A DNA stretch of 64,000 bases from Streptomyces zaomyceticus (GCF_014656215.1 NZ_BNBZ01000033.1:1-64000), one strand, 5' to 3'; shown: positions 8,717 to 17,073, numbered from the stretch's first letter. Program-made: numbers and translations. The notes: generated by a model from the sequence alone, not told the origin.

Positions 8717-8809
8717 TTGGCGACCTCGGGTCCTCGCCTGGTGAGTGAGCCGTGGGCCGGTCAGTCCACCTTTCGACACTAAGCCCGGCCTGCCGGGGTG
8801 ACCAGTTGA

Positions 8810-9223
8810 TCAAGCGTGGACGGGCTCGTCCAGGACCGCGAAGCCGTCCAGTTCCACCCGGGCCTGCTCGTCCCAGAGGCGTACGACTCCGATGACGGCC
8901 ATGGCCGGGTAGTCGCGGCCCGCCAACCGTCGCCAGATCCTCCCGAGTTCGTGGGCGTGGGTGCGGTAGTCGTCGACGTCGGTGGTGTAGACGGTGACGC
9001 GGGCCAGGTCGGCGGGGGTGCCGCCGGCGTGCCGCAGGGCGGTGAGCAGATTGCCGAGGGCGGTGGTGAACTGCTCGGTGAGGGTGTCCCCCACGACGGC
9101 GCCCTCGTGGTCGAGGGCGGTCTGCCCGGCGAGGAAGACCAGCCTGGAGCCGGTGGCCGTCACGGCGTGGGAGAAGCCGGTGGGCGGGGCGAGTTCGGCG
9201 GGGTTGTGCCGGTGCAGGCTCAT
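8810..9223 (-). CDS. RidA family enamine/imine deaminase-like protein
   Basis: A 137-residue protein of the Rid (YjgF/YER057c/UK114) family: LVFLAGQTALDHEGAVVGDTL at the start of the fold, VTVYTTDVDDYR in the middle, and ARVELDGFAV at the end, which holds the strand that positions the carboxylate-binding arginine. RidA proteins hydrolyse reactive enamines or imines with ammonia release. Its start overlaps the stop of the acyl-CoA dehydrogenase gene by four bases. In a 2-aminobenzoyl-CoA pathway an enamine intermediate must lose ammonia, so a pathway role is plausible; it is inferred from context. Confidence 0.85.
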   Translation of the reverse strand: MSLHRHNPAELAPPTGFSHAVTATGSRLVFLAGQTALDHEGAVVGDTLTEQFTTALGNLLTALRHAGGTPADLARVTVYTTDVDDYRTHAHELGRIWRRLAGRDYPAMAVIGVVRLWDEQARVELDGFAVLDEPVHA

Positions 9224-10377
9224 GAGGACGGCACCTCCTGGAGGCTGTCGAGCCTACGCCGGTGGGACGCGTACAGCTCCTTGGCGATGATCGTGCGCTG
9301 GACCTCGGTGGCTCCCTCGTAGATCCGGGGCGCGCGGACCTCGCGGTAGAGGTGTTCGAGGAGGTGACCGCGTTGCAGGGCGCGGGCTCCGTGGAGTTGG
9401 ACGGCGGAGTCGACGACGTACTGGGCGGTCTCGGTGGCGAGGAGTTTGGCCATGGCGGAGCGGCGGGGCACGTCCGGGTCTCCGTCGTCGTACGCGGTCG
9501 CGGCCGCGTAGACGAGCAGGCGGGCGGCTTCGGTGCGGGTGGCCATCTCGGCGATCCGGTGGGCGACGGCCTGGAGGTCGGCGAGGTGTCCGCCGAAGGC
9601 GGGGCGGTCGGCGGTGTGGGCGAGGGCGGCGTCCAGGGCGGCCTGGGCCATGCCGACGGCGAACGCGCCGACGCTCGGCCGGAAGAGGTTGAGGGTGTGC
9701 ATGGCGACCCGGAAGCCCTGGTCGGGTTCGCCGAGCAGGTCTTCGGGGCCGACGGGGACGCCGTCGAAGGTGAGGGTGCCCAGGGCGTGCGGGGCGAGCA
9801 TGTCGAGGGGGTCCCCGCCGAGTCCGGGCCGGTCGGCGGGGACGAGGAAGGCGCTGACCCCGCGGGCTCCGGCGCCTTGGGTGGTGCGGGCGAAGACGGT
9901 GGCGAAGTCGGCCTCGGGGGCGTTGGAGATCCAGCGCTTCTCGCCGTGGAGGCGCCAGCCGCCGGCGCCGTCGGGGCGGGCCTCCAGGGCGAGTGCGGCG
10001 GCGTCGGAGCCGGCGTCGGGTTCGGAGAGCGCGAAGGCGGCGACGGCCCGTCCCGCGGTGGCCTCGGGCAGCCAGCGGGCACGCTGCGCGGGGGTGCCGA
10101 AGGCGGCGACGGGGTGGGTGCCGAGGCCCTGGAGGGCGAGGGCGGTCTCGGCCTCGGTGCAGGTGCGGGCGAGGGATTCGCGCAGGAGGCAGAGTTCGAG
10201 GGCGCCCGCGTCGAAGAGCCGGGCGAGCAGGCCGAGCTCGCCGAGGGCAGCCACGAGGGGGCGGTTGACCCGGCCGGGTTCGCCCTTGTCGGCGAGGGGT
10301 TTCAGGCGTTCGGCGGCGAGTGCGCGGAGTTCCGCACACCAGGTGATCTGTTGCGGATCGAGCGAGAATGCGGGCAT
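9220..10377 (-). CDS. Acyl-CoA dehydrogenase
   Basis: A 385-residue FAD enzyme of the acyl-CoA dehydrogenase family, normal in length. Visible motifs are ALSEPDAGSDAAAL and EKRWISNAPEADF (flavin and substrate loops), FRPSVGAFAVGMAQAALD in the C-terminal helical domain, and IYEGATEVQR, where the catalytic glutamate usually lies. It is the first gene of a minus-strand group with RidA and probably the DHA2 transporter, divergent from the CoA ligase. It probably oxidises a cyclohexene-carboxyl-CoA or open-chain intermediate formed after ring reduction; this comes from context. Confidence 0.87.
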   Translation of the reverse strand: MPAFSLDPQQITWCAELRALAAERLKPLADKGEPGRVNRPLVAALGELGLLARLFDAGALELCLLRESLARTCTEAETALALQGLGTHPVAAFGTPAQRARWLPEATAGRAVAAFALSEPDAGSDAAALALEARPDGAGGWRLHGEKRWISNAPEADFATVFARTTQGAGARGVSAFLVPADRPGLGGDPLDMLAPHALGTLTFDGVPVGPEDLLGEPDQGFRVAMHTLNLFRPSVGAFAVGMAQAALDAALAHTADRPAFGGHLADLQAVAHRIAEMATRTEAARLLVYAAATAYDDGDPDVPRRSAMAKLLATETAQYVVDSAVQLHGARALQRGHLLEHLYREVRAPRIYEGATEVQRTIIAKELYASHRRRLDSLQEVPSS

Positions 10378-10492
10378 GTGGGCCCTCTCCGACGCCCTCG
10401 GGCGTCTTCGTCCCTGCGCCGACGGGCGGGTGCGTCCCCGCGCCGCCCGGCGCCTTCCTCCGAGTGCTTCCCCGCACTCTTGTCGCGAACCG

Positions 10493-10520
10493 TTGACTGC
10501 CGTCACCAACACGATACGCT
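10493..10520 (+). promoter_or_regulatory. Promoter of the aryl-CoA ligase with an embedded palindrome
   Basis: TTGACT (10493-10498) and TACGCT (10515-10520) are 16 bases apart. TGAC-N4-GTCA (10494-10505) overlaps the -35 element. The 13-base string TGACTGCCGTCAC differs at only two positions from one in the promoter region of the enoyl-CoA hydratase gene (16945-16957), so it is a candidate pathway operator. Confidence 0.55.
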
Positions 10521-10563
10521 CGTGGAGCGACGGGCGACCCCACCACGACAGGGGGACGGACTC

Positions 10564-12186
10564 ATGGAGCTGACACCCTCGGCCCACCTCGATACATTCG
10601 CCCGCGACCGGCTGCCGCCGCCGGATCGGTGGCCGCGTCTCCTCTTCGACCTCCCGGAGCTCTCGTACCCCGACCGGCTCAACTGCGGGACGGAACTCCT
10701 CGACCGCACGACGCGGCGATTCGGCGCCGACCGGCCCGCCTTCCTCGACGGCGAGGGCGGTGTCTGGACCTACGGGGAACTCCAGGACCGGGTCGACCGG
10801 ATAGCCCATGTCCTCACCTCCGACCTGCGGGTCAGGCCCGGGAACCGGGTCCTGCTGCGCGGCCCCACCACCCCCTGGCTGGCCGCCTGCTGGCTCGCCG
10901 TGATGAAGGCGGGCGCGGTCGCCGTCACCGTGCTGGCCCAGCAGCGCGCCCCCGAACTGGCCGTGATGGCCGACGCGGCCCGCTGCACCCACGCCCTCTG
11001 CGACGCCCATGTCCTCGACGAACTCCTCGCGGCCCGGATCCCGGGACTCCGCGTCACTCCCTTCGGCGGCGACGGACCGGACGACCTGCTCGCCCTGACC
11101 GCCCGCCGCAGCGGCCCCTACACGGCGGTGGAGACGGCCGCCGACGACGTGGCCCTCATCGCCTTCACCTCCGGCACGACCGGCCGCCCCAAGGGCTGTG
11201 TCCACTTCCACCGGGACGTCCTGGCCGTCGCCGACACCTTCTCCGCGCACGTCCTGCGCCCGCTGCCCGACGACGTCTTCGCCGGCTCGCCGCCCCTCGC
11301 CTTCACCTTCGGCCTCGGCGGGCTCGTCGTCTTCCCCCTGCGGGCCGGGGCGAGCGCGGTCCTGCTCGAACAGGCCGGGCCCAAGCAGCTGCTCGCCGCG
11401 ATCGAGCGGCACCGGGTGTCGGTGCTCTTCACCGCCCCGACGGCCTACCGCGTCATGCTCGAGGAACTCGACCAGGGCACCGCCCCCGACATCGGCTCGC
11501 TGCGCCGCTGCGTCTCGGCCGGCGAGAACCTCCCGGAGGCCACCTGGACGGCCTGGTACACCCGCACCGGCCTGCGCATGATCAACGGCATCGGCGCGAC
11601 CGAGCTCCTGCACATCTTCATCTCCGCCTCCGACGGCGACATCCGCCCCGGCACCACCGGCCGCCCGGTGCCCGGCTGGCAGGCCAGGGTCGTGGACCAC
11701 GAGGGCAGGAACGTCCCGGACGGCGAGGAGGGGCTGCTCGCCGTCCGCGGCCCGGTGGGCTGCCGCTATCTGGCCGACCCCCGCCAGGCGGAGTACGTAC
11801 GCGAGGGCTGGAACGTCACGGGCGACACGTACGTCCGCGAGCCCGACGGCTACTTCCGCTATGTCTCACGGGCCGACGACATGATCATCTCGGCCGGGTA
11901 CAACATCGCGGGACCGCAGGTCGAGGAAGTCCTCCTCGACCACCCCGACGTCGTGGAGACGGCGGTGGTCGGCCGCCCGGACGAGCTCCGCGGCCAGGTC
12001 GTCGTCGCCTACACGGTGGTACGGGACGGGGTGCCGCGCGACTCCGCCACGGCCGCGGCCCTGCGGGCCTTCGTCCGCGCCCGCCTCGCCCCCTACAAGT
12101 CGCCCCGCGAGATCGTCTTCCTGGACGCGCTGCCGCGCACACCCACGGGCAAGCTCCAGCGCTTCCGGCTGCGGGACCCGGCATGA
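10564..12186 (+). CDS. Aryl-CoA ligase (2-aminobenzoate/benzoate-CoA ligase family)
   Basis: A 540-residue ATP-dependent acyl-adenylate ligase that should activate an aromatic acid to its CoA thioester. The phosphate loop TSGTTGRPKG is at ~202, INGIGATELLHIF (adenine-binding, typical of benzoate/2-aminobenzoate ligases) near 340, the hinge region RADDMIISAGYNI near 438, and the catalytic lysine in PTGKLQRFRL near 529. The ATG has a GGGGG motif upstream. It is divergent from the acyl-CoA dehydrogenase and followed by the PaaX-type regulator. The neighbouring fused monooxygenase/reductase argues for 2-aminobenzoate (anthranilate) as substrate; salicylate or benzoate remain possible. Confidence 0.85.
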   Translation: MELTPSAHLDTFARDRLPPPDRWPRLLFDLPELSYPDRLNCGTELLDRTTRRFGADRPAFLDGEGGVWTYGELQDRVDRIAHVLTSDLRVRPGNRVLLRGPTTPWLAACWLAVMKAGAVAVTVLAQQRAPELAVMADAARCTHALCDAHVLDELLAARIPGLRVTPFGGDGPDDLLALTARRSGPYTAVETAADDVALIAFTSGTTGRPKGCVHFHRDVLAVADTFSAHVLRPLPDDVFAGSPPLAFTFGLGGLVVFPLRAGASAVLLEQAGPKQLLAAIERHRVSVLFTAPTAYRVMLEELDQGTAPDIGSLRRCVSAGENLPEATWTAWYTRTGLRMINGIGATELLHIFISASDGDIRPGTTGRPVPGWQARVVDHEGRNVPDGEEGLLAVRGPVGCRYLADPRQAEYVREGWNVTGDTYVREPDGYFRYVSRADDMIISAGYNIAGPQVEEVLLDHPDVVETAVVGRPDELRGQVVVAYTVVRDGVPRDSATAAALRAFVRARLAPYKSPREIVFLDALPRTPTGKLQRFRLRDPA

Positions 12187-12300
12187 CGACGATCCCGCCG
12201 GCGGCCCGCGCCGGGAGCCGCCGCCCGGCACGACCGGGCGCGGCCGGGCTCGACCGCAGGAGCCGGCACGACCGACGAGCCCGCCCGCGGAACCACCCTC

Positions 12301-12312
12301 TAAAGTGATCAC
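12301..12312 (+). promoter_or_regulatory. Leaderless-type -10 element and GTGATCAC palindrome before the PaaX-type gene
   Basis: TAAAGT (12301-12306) lies six bases before the GTG at 12313, the spacing of a leaderless transcript. GTGATCAC (12305-12312) is an 8-bp palindrome touching the start codon, a plausible autoregulatory site. The -35 region is weak. Confidence 0.45.
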
Positions 12313-13176
12313 GTGGCCGAGCAGCACACTCCCCGATCCCTCATCGTCTCCCTCTACGGCGCGTACGGCCGTACGCCCGACGGCTCGCCGATGCCAGTGG
12401 CCGCGCTCATCCGGCTGCTCGCCGTCCTCGGGGTGGACGCGCCCTCGGTGCGCTCCTCGGTGTCGCGGCTGAAGCGGCGCGGACTGCTGCTGCCGGGCCG
12501 GACGGCCGACGGGGCCGCCGGGTACGCCCTCTCGGCGGACGCCCGCCGGCTCCTGGACGACGGCGACCGCCGGATCTACGCCCGCACCGAACCGAAGCTC
12601 TCCGAGGGCTGGGTCCTCGCCGTCTTCTCGGTCCCCGAGGCCGAGCGGCACAAGCGGCATCTGCTGCGCTCCCGGCTCGCCCGCCTCGGCTTCGGCACGG
12701 CGGCCCCCGGCGTCTGGATCGCGCCCGCGCGGCTGTACGAGGAGACCCGGAACGCCCTGGAGCGCCTGGAGCTCTCCCCGTACGTGGACCTCTTCCGGGG
12801 CGACCACCTCGGCTACGCGGCCACGGCCGGGGCGGTGGCCCGCTGGTGGGACCTGCCGTCGATCGCCGGGCTCCACGAGGAGTTCCTCGCCGCCCACGAG
12901 CCCGTGCTGCGGGCCTGGCGGGCGGCCCCGGCGGGCGCCGAGGACGCCTACCGGGACTATCTGCTCGTCCTGGACTCCTGGCGGCGACTGCCCTACGCGG
13001 ACCCGGTGCTCCCGGCGGAGCTCCTTCCGGACGACTGGCCCGGCCGGCGCTCGGCCGAGGTCTTCGCGGCCCTGCACGAGCTGCTGCGGGACCGGGGCGC
13101 GGAATTCGTCCGCCCGTTCGTCTCCGGCGCCGGGGAGCACTCCGGGGACGGTGACCCGACCGGGGCCGGGGACTAG
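12313..13176 (+). CDS. PaaX family transcriptional regulator
   Basis: A 287-residue regulator with the PaaX layout: an N-terminal winged helix (residues ~5-75: LLAVLGVDAPSVRSSVSRLKRRG), a central domain containing WVLAVFSVPEAERHKRHLLRSRLARLGFG, and a C-terminal PaaX domain with YRDYLLVLDSWRRLPYADPVLP. PaaX proteins repress aromatic-acid CoA pathways and are released by the aryl-CoA thioester (E. coli phenylacetyl-CoA). Here the likely effector is the thioester made by the ligase 126 bases upstream. The start is GTG without a usable ribosome-binding site, matching a leaderless mRNA. Its stop TAG shares CTAG with the stop of the convergent DUF1772 gene. Confidence 0.87.
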   Translation: MAEQHTPRSLIVSLYGAYGRTPDGSPMPVAALIRLLAVLGVDAPSVRSSVSRLKRRGLLLPGRTADGAAGYALSADARRLLDDGDRRIYARTEPKLSEGWVLAVFSVPEAERHKRHLLRSRLARLGFGTAAPGVWIAPARLYEETRNALERLELSPYVDLFRGDHLGYAATAGAVARWWDLPSIAGLHEEFLAAHEPVLRAWRAAPAGAEDAYRDYLLVLDSWRRLPYADPVLPAELLPDDWPGRRSAEVFAALHELLRDRGAEFVRPFVSGAGEHSGDGDPTGAGD

Positions 13177-13661
13177 TCCCGGGACCGGCTCCTCGCCGCG
13201 AAAGCCCCGAGCAGGCAGACGAAGCCCGCCGTGCTCAGGACGGCGCGGACGATGTTCCACGCCACCCAGGGGCCCTCGAAGGCGTCACGGGCGGCCGACA
13301 CGTCCCCGGCGGCCGCGAGCGCGTCGTTGAGCGGCACGTTCACCGCCGAGGTGACCACGAGGACGGCCACCGAGAGGGCGAGACCGGCGAGCGTCCAGAC
13401 CCTCGTCCGGGTGGCGCGGTACTGCCAGGCCGCCACCGCCGTGAGGATCGGCGCCCCGAAGAACACGCCGAAGAAGAGCGGGTTCTGGATCACCTCGTTG
13501 ATGTTCCGCATCACCTCGGCGAAGACCCGGTCGTCGCTGCGTGCCAGGGCCGGCATCACCGAGCAGACGTACGCGAACCACACACCCGCGACCAGTCCGG
13601 TCGCCACCGTCGCCGCGCCGAGGACCGCCCCGGCACCCTTCCCACCCCGCTGCTGTGTCAT
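13173..13661 (-). CDS. DUF1772 (anthrone oxygenase-like) membrane protein
   Basis: A 162-residue integral membrane protein with four hydrophobic helices: near residues 11-33, 58-80, 88-108 and 140-157. Conserved family features include the polar NVPLND before the last span. The family name comes from fungal anthrone oxygenases, and bacterial members are mostly uncharacterised. It lies 87 bases downstream of the fused monooxygenase/reductase on the same strand, so co-transcription is possible, but a catalytic role is not shown. The ATG at 13661 gives the shortest membrane-first protein; an upstream in-frame start would add about 19 basic residues. Confidence 0.75.
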   Translation of the reverse strand: MTQQRGGKGAGAVLGAATVATGLVAGVWFAYVCSVMPALARSDDRVFAEVMRNINEVIQNPLFFGVFFGAPILTAVAAWQYRATRTRVWTLAGLALSVAVLVVTSAVNVPLNDALAAAGDVSAARDAFEGPWVAWNIVRAVLSTAGFVCLLGAFAARSRSRD

Positions 13662-13748
13662 GTCCTCATTCAAGGGCAGGGGCGGTGCGCGGACCATGGT
13701 CCCGCGTCGCACCCGCATACGCGAGCGTCCACGGGCTGGGGCGGCCCC

Positions 13749-16088
13749 TCAGCCCCGGCGGCCGGTCGGGGGCGGGCGGTTGCCCGCGCGGTACGGGGCC
13801 GGCCAGGGCGCGGCGGGGCCCTCGTAGCCCTGTTCGGCCGCCGCGTGCAGGGTCCAGTGCGGGTCGTAGAGGTGGGGGCGGGCCAGCGCGCACAGATCGG
13901 CACGGCCCGCCAGGAGCAGCGAGTTGACGTCGTCCCACGAGGAGATCGCGCCGACGGCGATCACCGGGACGCCGGTCTCGTTGCGGATGCGGTCGGCGTA
14001 CGGGGTCTGGTAGGAGCGGCCGTATGCGGGTGCCTCGTCGGGGACGACCTGACCGGTGGAGACGTCGATCGCGTCGGCGCCGTGGTCCGCGAAGGCGCGG
14101 GCGATCGCGACGGCGTCCTCCTCGCTCGTGCCGCCCTCGGCCCAGTCGGTGGCCGAGATACGGACGGTCATGGGGCGCTCCTCCGGCCACACCTCCCGTA
14201 CCGCGTCGAAGACCTCGAGCGGGAAGCGCAGCCGGCCGTCGAGGTCTCCCCCGTACGCGTCGGTGCGGTGGTTGGTGAGCGGGGAGAGGAAGCCGGAGAG
14301 CAGGTAGCCGTGGGCGCAGTGCAGTTCGAGGAGGTCGAAGCCCGAGCGGGCGGCGCGCCGGGCGGCGGAGGTGAACTCCTCGCGCACGGCGGTGAGTCCG
14401 GCGCGGTCGAGGGCTCGGGGCGTCTGGTTGACGCCGGGCCGGTACGGGAGGGGCGAGGCGGCGACGAGCGGCCAGTTGTCCTCGGGCAGCGGCTGGTCGA
14501 TGCCCTCCCACATGCGCCGGGTGGAGCCCTTGCGGCCGGAGTGGCCGAGCTGGACACCGAGCGCCGTACCGGGTGCCTCGGCGTGCGCGAAGGCGGTGAT
14601 CCGGGACCAGGCGGCGGCCTGTTCGTCGGTCCACAGGCCGGTGCAGCCGGGGGTGATCCGGCCCTCGGGACTCACGCAGACCATCTCGGTCATCACGAGT
14701 CCGGCGCCGCCGAGGGCTCTGGACCCGAGGTGGACGAGGTGGAAGTCGCCGGGGACGCCGTCCTCGGCGACGTACATGTCCATCGGGGAGACGACGACCC
14801 GGTTGCGCAGGGTCAGTCCGCGGAGCCGGAAGGGGGTGAACATGGGCGGGGTGCCGGGCGGGCAGCCGAAGTCGCGTTCGACGGTGGCGGTGAAGGCCGG
14901 GTCGCGGAGGCGCAGGTTGGCGTGGGTGACGCGGCGGCTGCGGGTCAGCAGGTCGAAGGCGAACGGGCGGGGCGGCCGGTCGACATGGCCGGCGAGTTCC
15001 TCGAACCAGCGGAGGCTGGCGGTGGCCGCGCGCTGGGTGGACTCGACGACGGGGCGGCGTTCGGCCTCGTACGCGGCCAGGGCCTCCGGGAGGGTGCGGT
15101 TCCCGCCGTCGGCGGCCGCGTGCCCCTCCAGGCTGTTCACCAGGGCGAGGGCGTCCTCGACGGCCAGTTTGGTGCCGGAGCCGATGGAGAAGTGCGCGGT
15201 GTGGGCGGCGTCGCCGATGAGCACGGTGTTGCCGTACGACCAGTGTGCGTTGACGACGGTACGGAAGGCGGTCCAGGCGGAGCGGTGGGAGCGCAGCTCC
15301 CGGCCGCCGAGCGCCTCCGCGAAGATCTTGGCGCAGCGGGCGGTGGACTCGGTCTCGTCGAGCTCCTCGAACCCGGCGGCCCGCCAGACCTCCTCGCGCA
15401 TCTCGACGATGGCGGTGGAGGCCCCTGCCTCGTAGGGGTAGGCGTGCAGCTGCATCACGCCGTACTCCGTCTCGGCGATCTCGAAGCGGAAGGCGTCGAA
15501 GGCGAAGTCCGCGGCGAGCCAGATGTAGCGGCAGCGGTGGGTGGTGATCCGGGGGCGGAAGTGCGCGGCGTGGGCCTCGCGGGTGCGGCTGTGGACGCCG
15601 TCGGCGGCGACGACCAGGTCGTGGCCGGCGGCGAGGACGTCGGGTGGCGGTGCCTCGGCGCGGAAGCGGAGCCGTACGCCCAGCTCGGTGCAGCGGGCGT
15701 GCAGGATCTCCAGGAGCCGGCGGCGGCCGAGGGCGGCGAAGCCGTGGCCGGTGGAGGTGGTGCGGTGGCCGCGGTGGACGACGTCGATGTCGTCCCAGCG
15801 GACGAGGTCGCGGCGGAGTGCCTCGTACACGACGGGGTCGGCGTCCCGGATGCCGCCGAGGGTCTCGTCGGAGAGGACGACACCGAAGCCGAAGGTGTCG
15901 GAGGGGGCGTTCCGCTCCCAGACGGTGACCTCGCGGCGGGGGTCGAGCCGCTTGAGCAGGGCCGCGGCGTAGAGGCCGCCGGGGCCGCCCCCGACCACGG
16001 CGATACGGGACGGGGTGGGGCCTGAGGGGCCGGCGGCGGAAGCGGCGGGGATCCGGTCGGGGCCGGGCACCGTCAGCACCCCCGCCAT
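13749..16088 (-). CDS. Fused FAD monooxygenase / Old Yellow Enzyme-type reductase (2-aminobenzoyl-CoA monooxygenase/reductase-like)
   Basis: A 779-residue two-domain flavoenzyme. Residues ~30-390 are an aromatic-ring hydroxylase of the PHBH fold: RIAVVGGGPGGLYAAALL (FAD dinucleotide site), then GDAAHTAHFSIGSGTKLAVEDALAL (second FAD motif). Residues ~410-770 are an Old Yellow Enzyme barrel: FTPFRLRGLTLRNRVVVSPM, QLGHSGRKG, HCAHGYLLSGFLSPLTN, and RISATDW. This fusion is known from 2-aminobenzoyl-CoA monooxygenase/reductase of aerobic anthranilate degradation, and related proteins are annotated as salicylyl-CoA 5-hydroxylase/oxidoreductase. It overlaps the hydratase gene by 16 bases, so the two are coupled. 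CoA-ester substrate is supported by the adjacent ligase and PaaX-type genes. Confidence 0.88.
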   Translation of the reverse strand: MAGVLTVPGPDRIPAASAAGPSGPTPSRIAVVGGGPGGLYAAALLKRLDPRREVTVWERNAPSDTFGFGVVLSDETLGGIRDADPVVYEALRRDLVRWDDIDVVHRGHRTTSTGHGFAALGRRRLLEILHARCTELGVRLRFRAEAPPPDVLAAGHDLVVAADGVHSRTREAHAAHFRPRITTHRCRYIWLAADFAFDAFRFEIAETEYGVMQLHAYPYEAGASTAIVEMREEVWRAAGFEELDETESTARCAKIFAEALGGRELRSHRSAWTAFRTVVNAHWSYGNTVLIGDAAHTAHFSIGSGTKLAVEDALALVNSLEGHAAADGGNRTLPEALAAYEAERRPVVESTQRAATASLRWFEELAGHVDRPPRPFAFDLLTRSRRVTHANLRLRDPAFTATVERDFGCPPGTPPMFTPFRLRGLTLRNRVVVSPMDMYVAEDGVPGDFHLVHLGSRALGGAGLVMTEMVCVSPEGRITPGCTGLWTDEQAAAWSRITAFAHAEAPGTALGVQLGHSGRKGSTRRMWEGIDQPLPEDNWPLVAASPLPYRPGVNQTPRALDRAGLTAVREEFTSAARRAARSGFDLLELHCAHGYLLSGFLSPLTNHRTDAYGGDLDGRLRFPLEVFDAVREVWPEERPMTVRISATDWAEGGTSEEDAVAIARAFADHGADAIDVSTGQVVPDEAPAYGRSYQTPYADRIRNETGVPVIAVGAISSWDDVNSLLLAGRADLCALARPHLYDPHWTLHAAAEQGYEGPAAPWPAPYRAGNRPPPTGRRG

Positions 16089-16900
16089 TTCGGGGGCCGC
16101 TTCTCCGTGAAGGCGGCGTGGAACTCGGCGTAGTCCGCACCGTTCATCAGGAGCGCCTGGGTGGCCGCGTCCATCTCGATCGCGGCGGCGAGCGGCATGT
16201 CGAGTTCGGCGGTGAGCAGCGCCTTGGTCTGGGCGAGGGCGAGCGCGGGTCCGTCGGCGAGACGGCGGGCGAGTTCGGCGGCCCGCTCCCCCGCCCGGCC
16301 CTCCTCGGTGAGCTCGGAGAGCAGTCCGATCCGCTCCGCCTCGGCGGCGTGGACGGGTTCGCCCAGCATGAGGAGGCGGGTGGCGTGGCCGAGTCCGACG
16401 ACCCTCGGCAGCAGATAGGCCGCGCCCATGTCGCCGCCGGAGAGGCCGACCCGGGTGAAGAGGAAGGCGAAGCGGGTGGTGGGGTCGGCGATCCGGAAGT
16501 CGGCGGCGAGGGCGAGGACGGCCCCGGCGCCCGCGGCGACCCCGTGAAGGGCGGCGACGACCGGGAAGGGGCACTCGCGGAGGGCCCGGACCACCTGGCC
16601 GGTCATCCGGTTGAAGTCGAGGAGCTGGGCGGTGTCGAGGGAGAGGGTGGCGCCGATGATCTCGTCGACGTCGCCGCCGGAGCAGAAGCCGCGGCCTTCG
16701 CCGTCGAGGACGAGGGCGCGGACGGACCGCTCGCGGGAGAGCTCGGCGAGGAGGTCGCGCAGATCGGCGTAGGCGCCGAAGGTGAGGGCGTTGAGTTTCG
16801 CGGGGCGGGCCAGCGTGACGGTGGCGACGCCCCGGTCGATGTCGAGGCGCAGATGCTGCCAGCGTGCCGTGCGGGGCGTGGAGCCGGTAAAGGGGCTCAT
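16073..16900 (-). CDS. Enoyl-CoA hydratase/isomerase family protein
   Basis: A 275-residue crotonase-fold enzyme of normal length. The oxyanion-hole segments are GEGRGFCSGGDVDEI and the following GVAAGAGAVLALAADFRIADPTTRFAF, and LPRVVGLGHATRLLMLGEPVHAAEA is also typical. AGGAGG lies upstream of the ATG. It is first in an operon with the fused monooxygenase/reductase and would act after ring dearomatisation, either hydrating an unsaturated CoA ester or opening the ring. The promoter region carries the TGAC-N4-GTCA palindrome shared with the ligase promoter. Confidence 0.87.
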   Translation of the reverse strand: MSPFTGSTPRTARWQHLRLDIDRGVATVTLARPAKLNALTFGAYADLRDLLAELSRERSVRALVLDGEGRGFCSGGDVDEIIGATLSLDTAQLLDFNRMTGQVVRALRECPFPVVAALHGVAAGAGAVLALAADFRIADPTTRFAFLFTRVGLSGGDMGAAYLLPRVVGLGHATRLLMLGEPVHAAEAERIGLLSELTEEGRAGERAAELARRLADGPALALAQTKALLTAELDMPLAAAIEMDAATQALLMNGADYAEFHAAFTEKRPPKWRGC

Positions 16901-16936
16901 CCGGAACGGCCTCCTTCCTCCGTTCGGAGGGTATCA

Positions 16937-16957
16937 CTCTACTGTGACCGTCGTCAC
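16937..16957 (-). promoter_or_regulatory. Hydratase promoter region with GTGAC-N4-GTCAC operator candidate
   Basis: GTGAC and GTCAC are perfect inverted repeats (16944-16957). On the minus strand TAGAGT (plus 16937-16942) can be the -10 of the hydratase gene, immediately downstream of the palindrome. The 13-base plus-strand string 16945-16957 matches 10494-10506 at 11 positions. Confidence 0.5.
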
Positions 16958-16977
16958 GAGCGCGCGATAAAGGAGGG

Positions 16978-17073
16978 ATGCGAAAGGGGCGCCCAAGGTC
17001 CTCGGCAACAGATGACCGAGGTCCCTACCGCTCAGGGAGGGGCGCCCCTGGAGAAGAAACGCGCACCTCGTAG
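16978..17073 (+). other. Possible leaderless 31-codon small ORF upstream of the anti-sigma-like gene
   Basis: An ATG at 16978 opens a 31-codon frame ending in TAG at 17071-17073, beginning MRKGRPRSSATDDRG. TGTGAC (16943-16948) and GATAAA (16966-16971), 17 bases apart, would place a transcript start near the ATG, the leaderless arrangement seen elsewhere in this window. The frame runs through the folded element at 16985-17049, which could equally explain the sequence. Translation is unproven. Confidence 0.25.
16985..17049 (+). ncRNA. Candidate three-way-junction structured RNA
   Basis: A perfect 10-bp closing stem (AGGGGCGCCC 16985-16994 with GGGCGCCCCT 17040-17049) encloses two hairpins: CCTCGG 17000-17005 with CCGAGG 17016-17021 (10-base loop), and TCCCT 17022-17026 with AGGGA 17034-17038 (7-base loop). 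The two inner hairpins abut without a linker. This cloverleaf-like layout lies ~100 bases upstream of the ATP-binding protein gene. I do not recognise it as a known riboswitch class. A second, typical promoter element TAGGGT (17071-17076) lies downstream, so the element may be a separate small RNA or an alternative leader. Confidence 0.35.

Noticed and set aside
9262..12186. A 974-codon plus-strand frame joining the ligase to sequence upstream
   Set aside because: The first ~430 codons are antisense to the acyl-CoA dehydrogenase and glycine-rich; the ligase starts at 10564, after a good promoter and ribosome-binding site.
13749..16937. A frame extending the fused monooxygenase/reductase to 1062 codons
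   Set aside because: The extra 5' part overlaps the enoyl-CoA hydratase in another frame and is Arg/Pro-rich; the ATG at 16088 fits the flavoprotein start.
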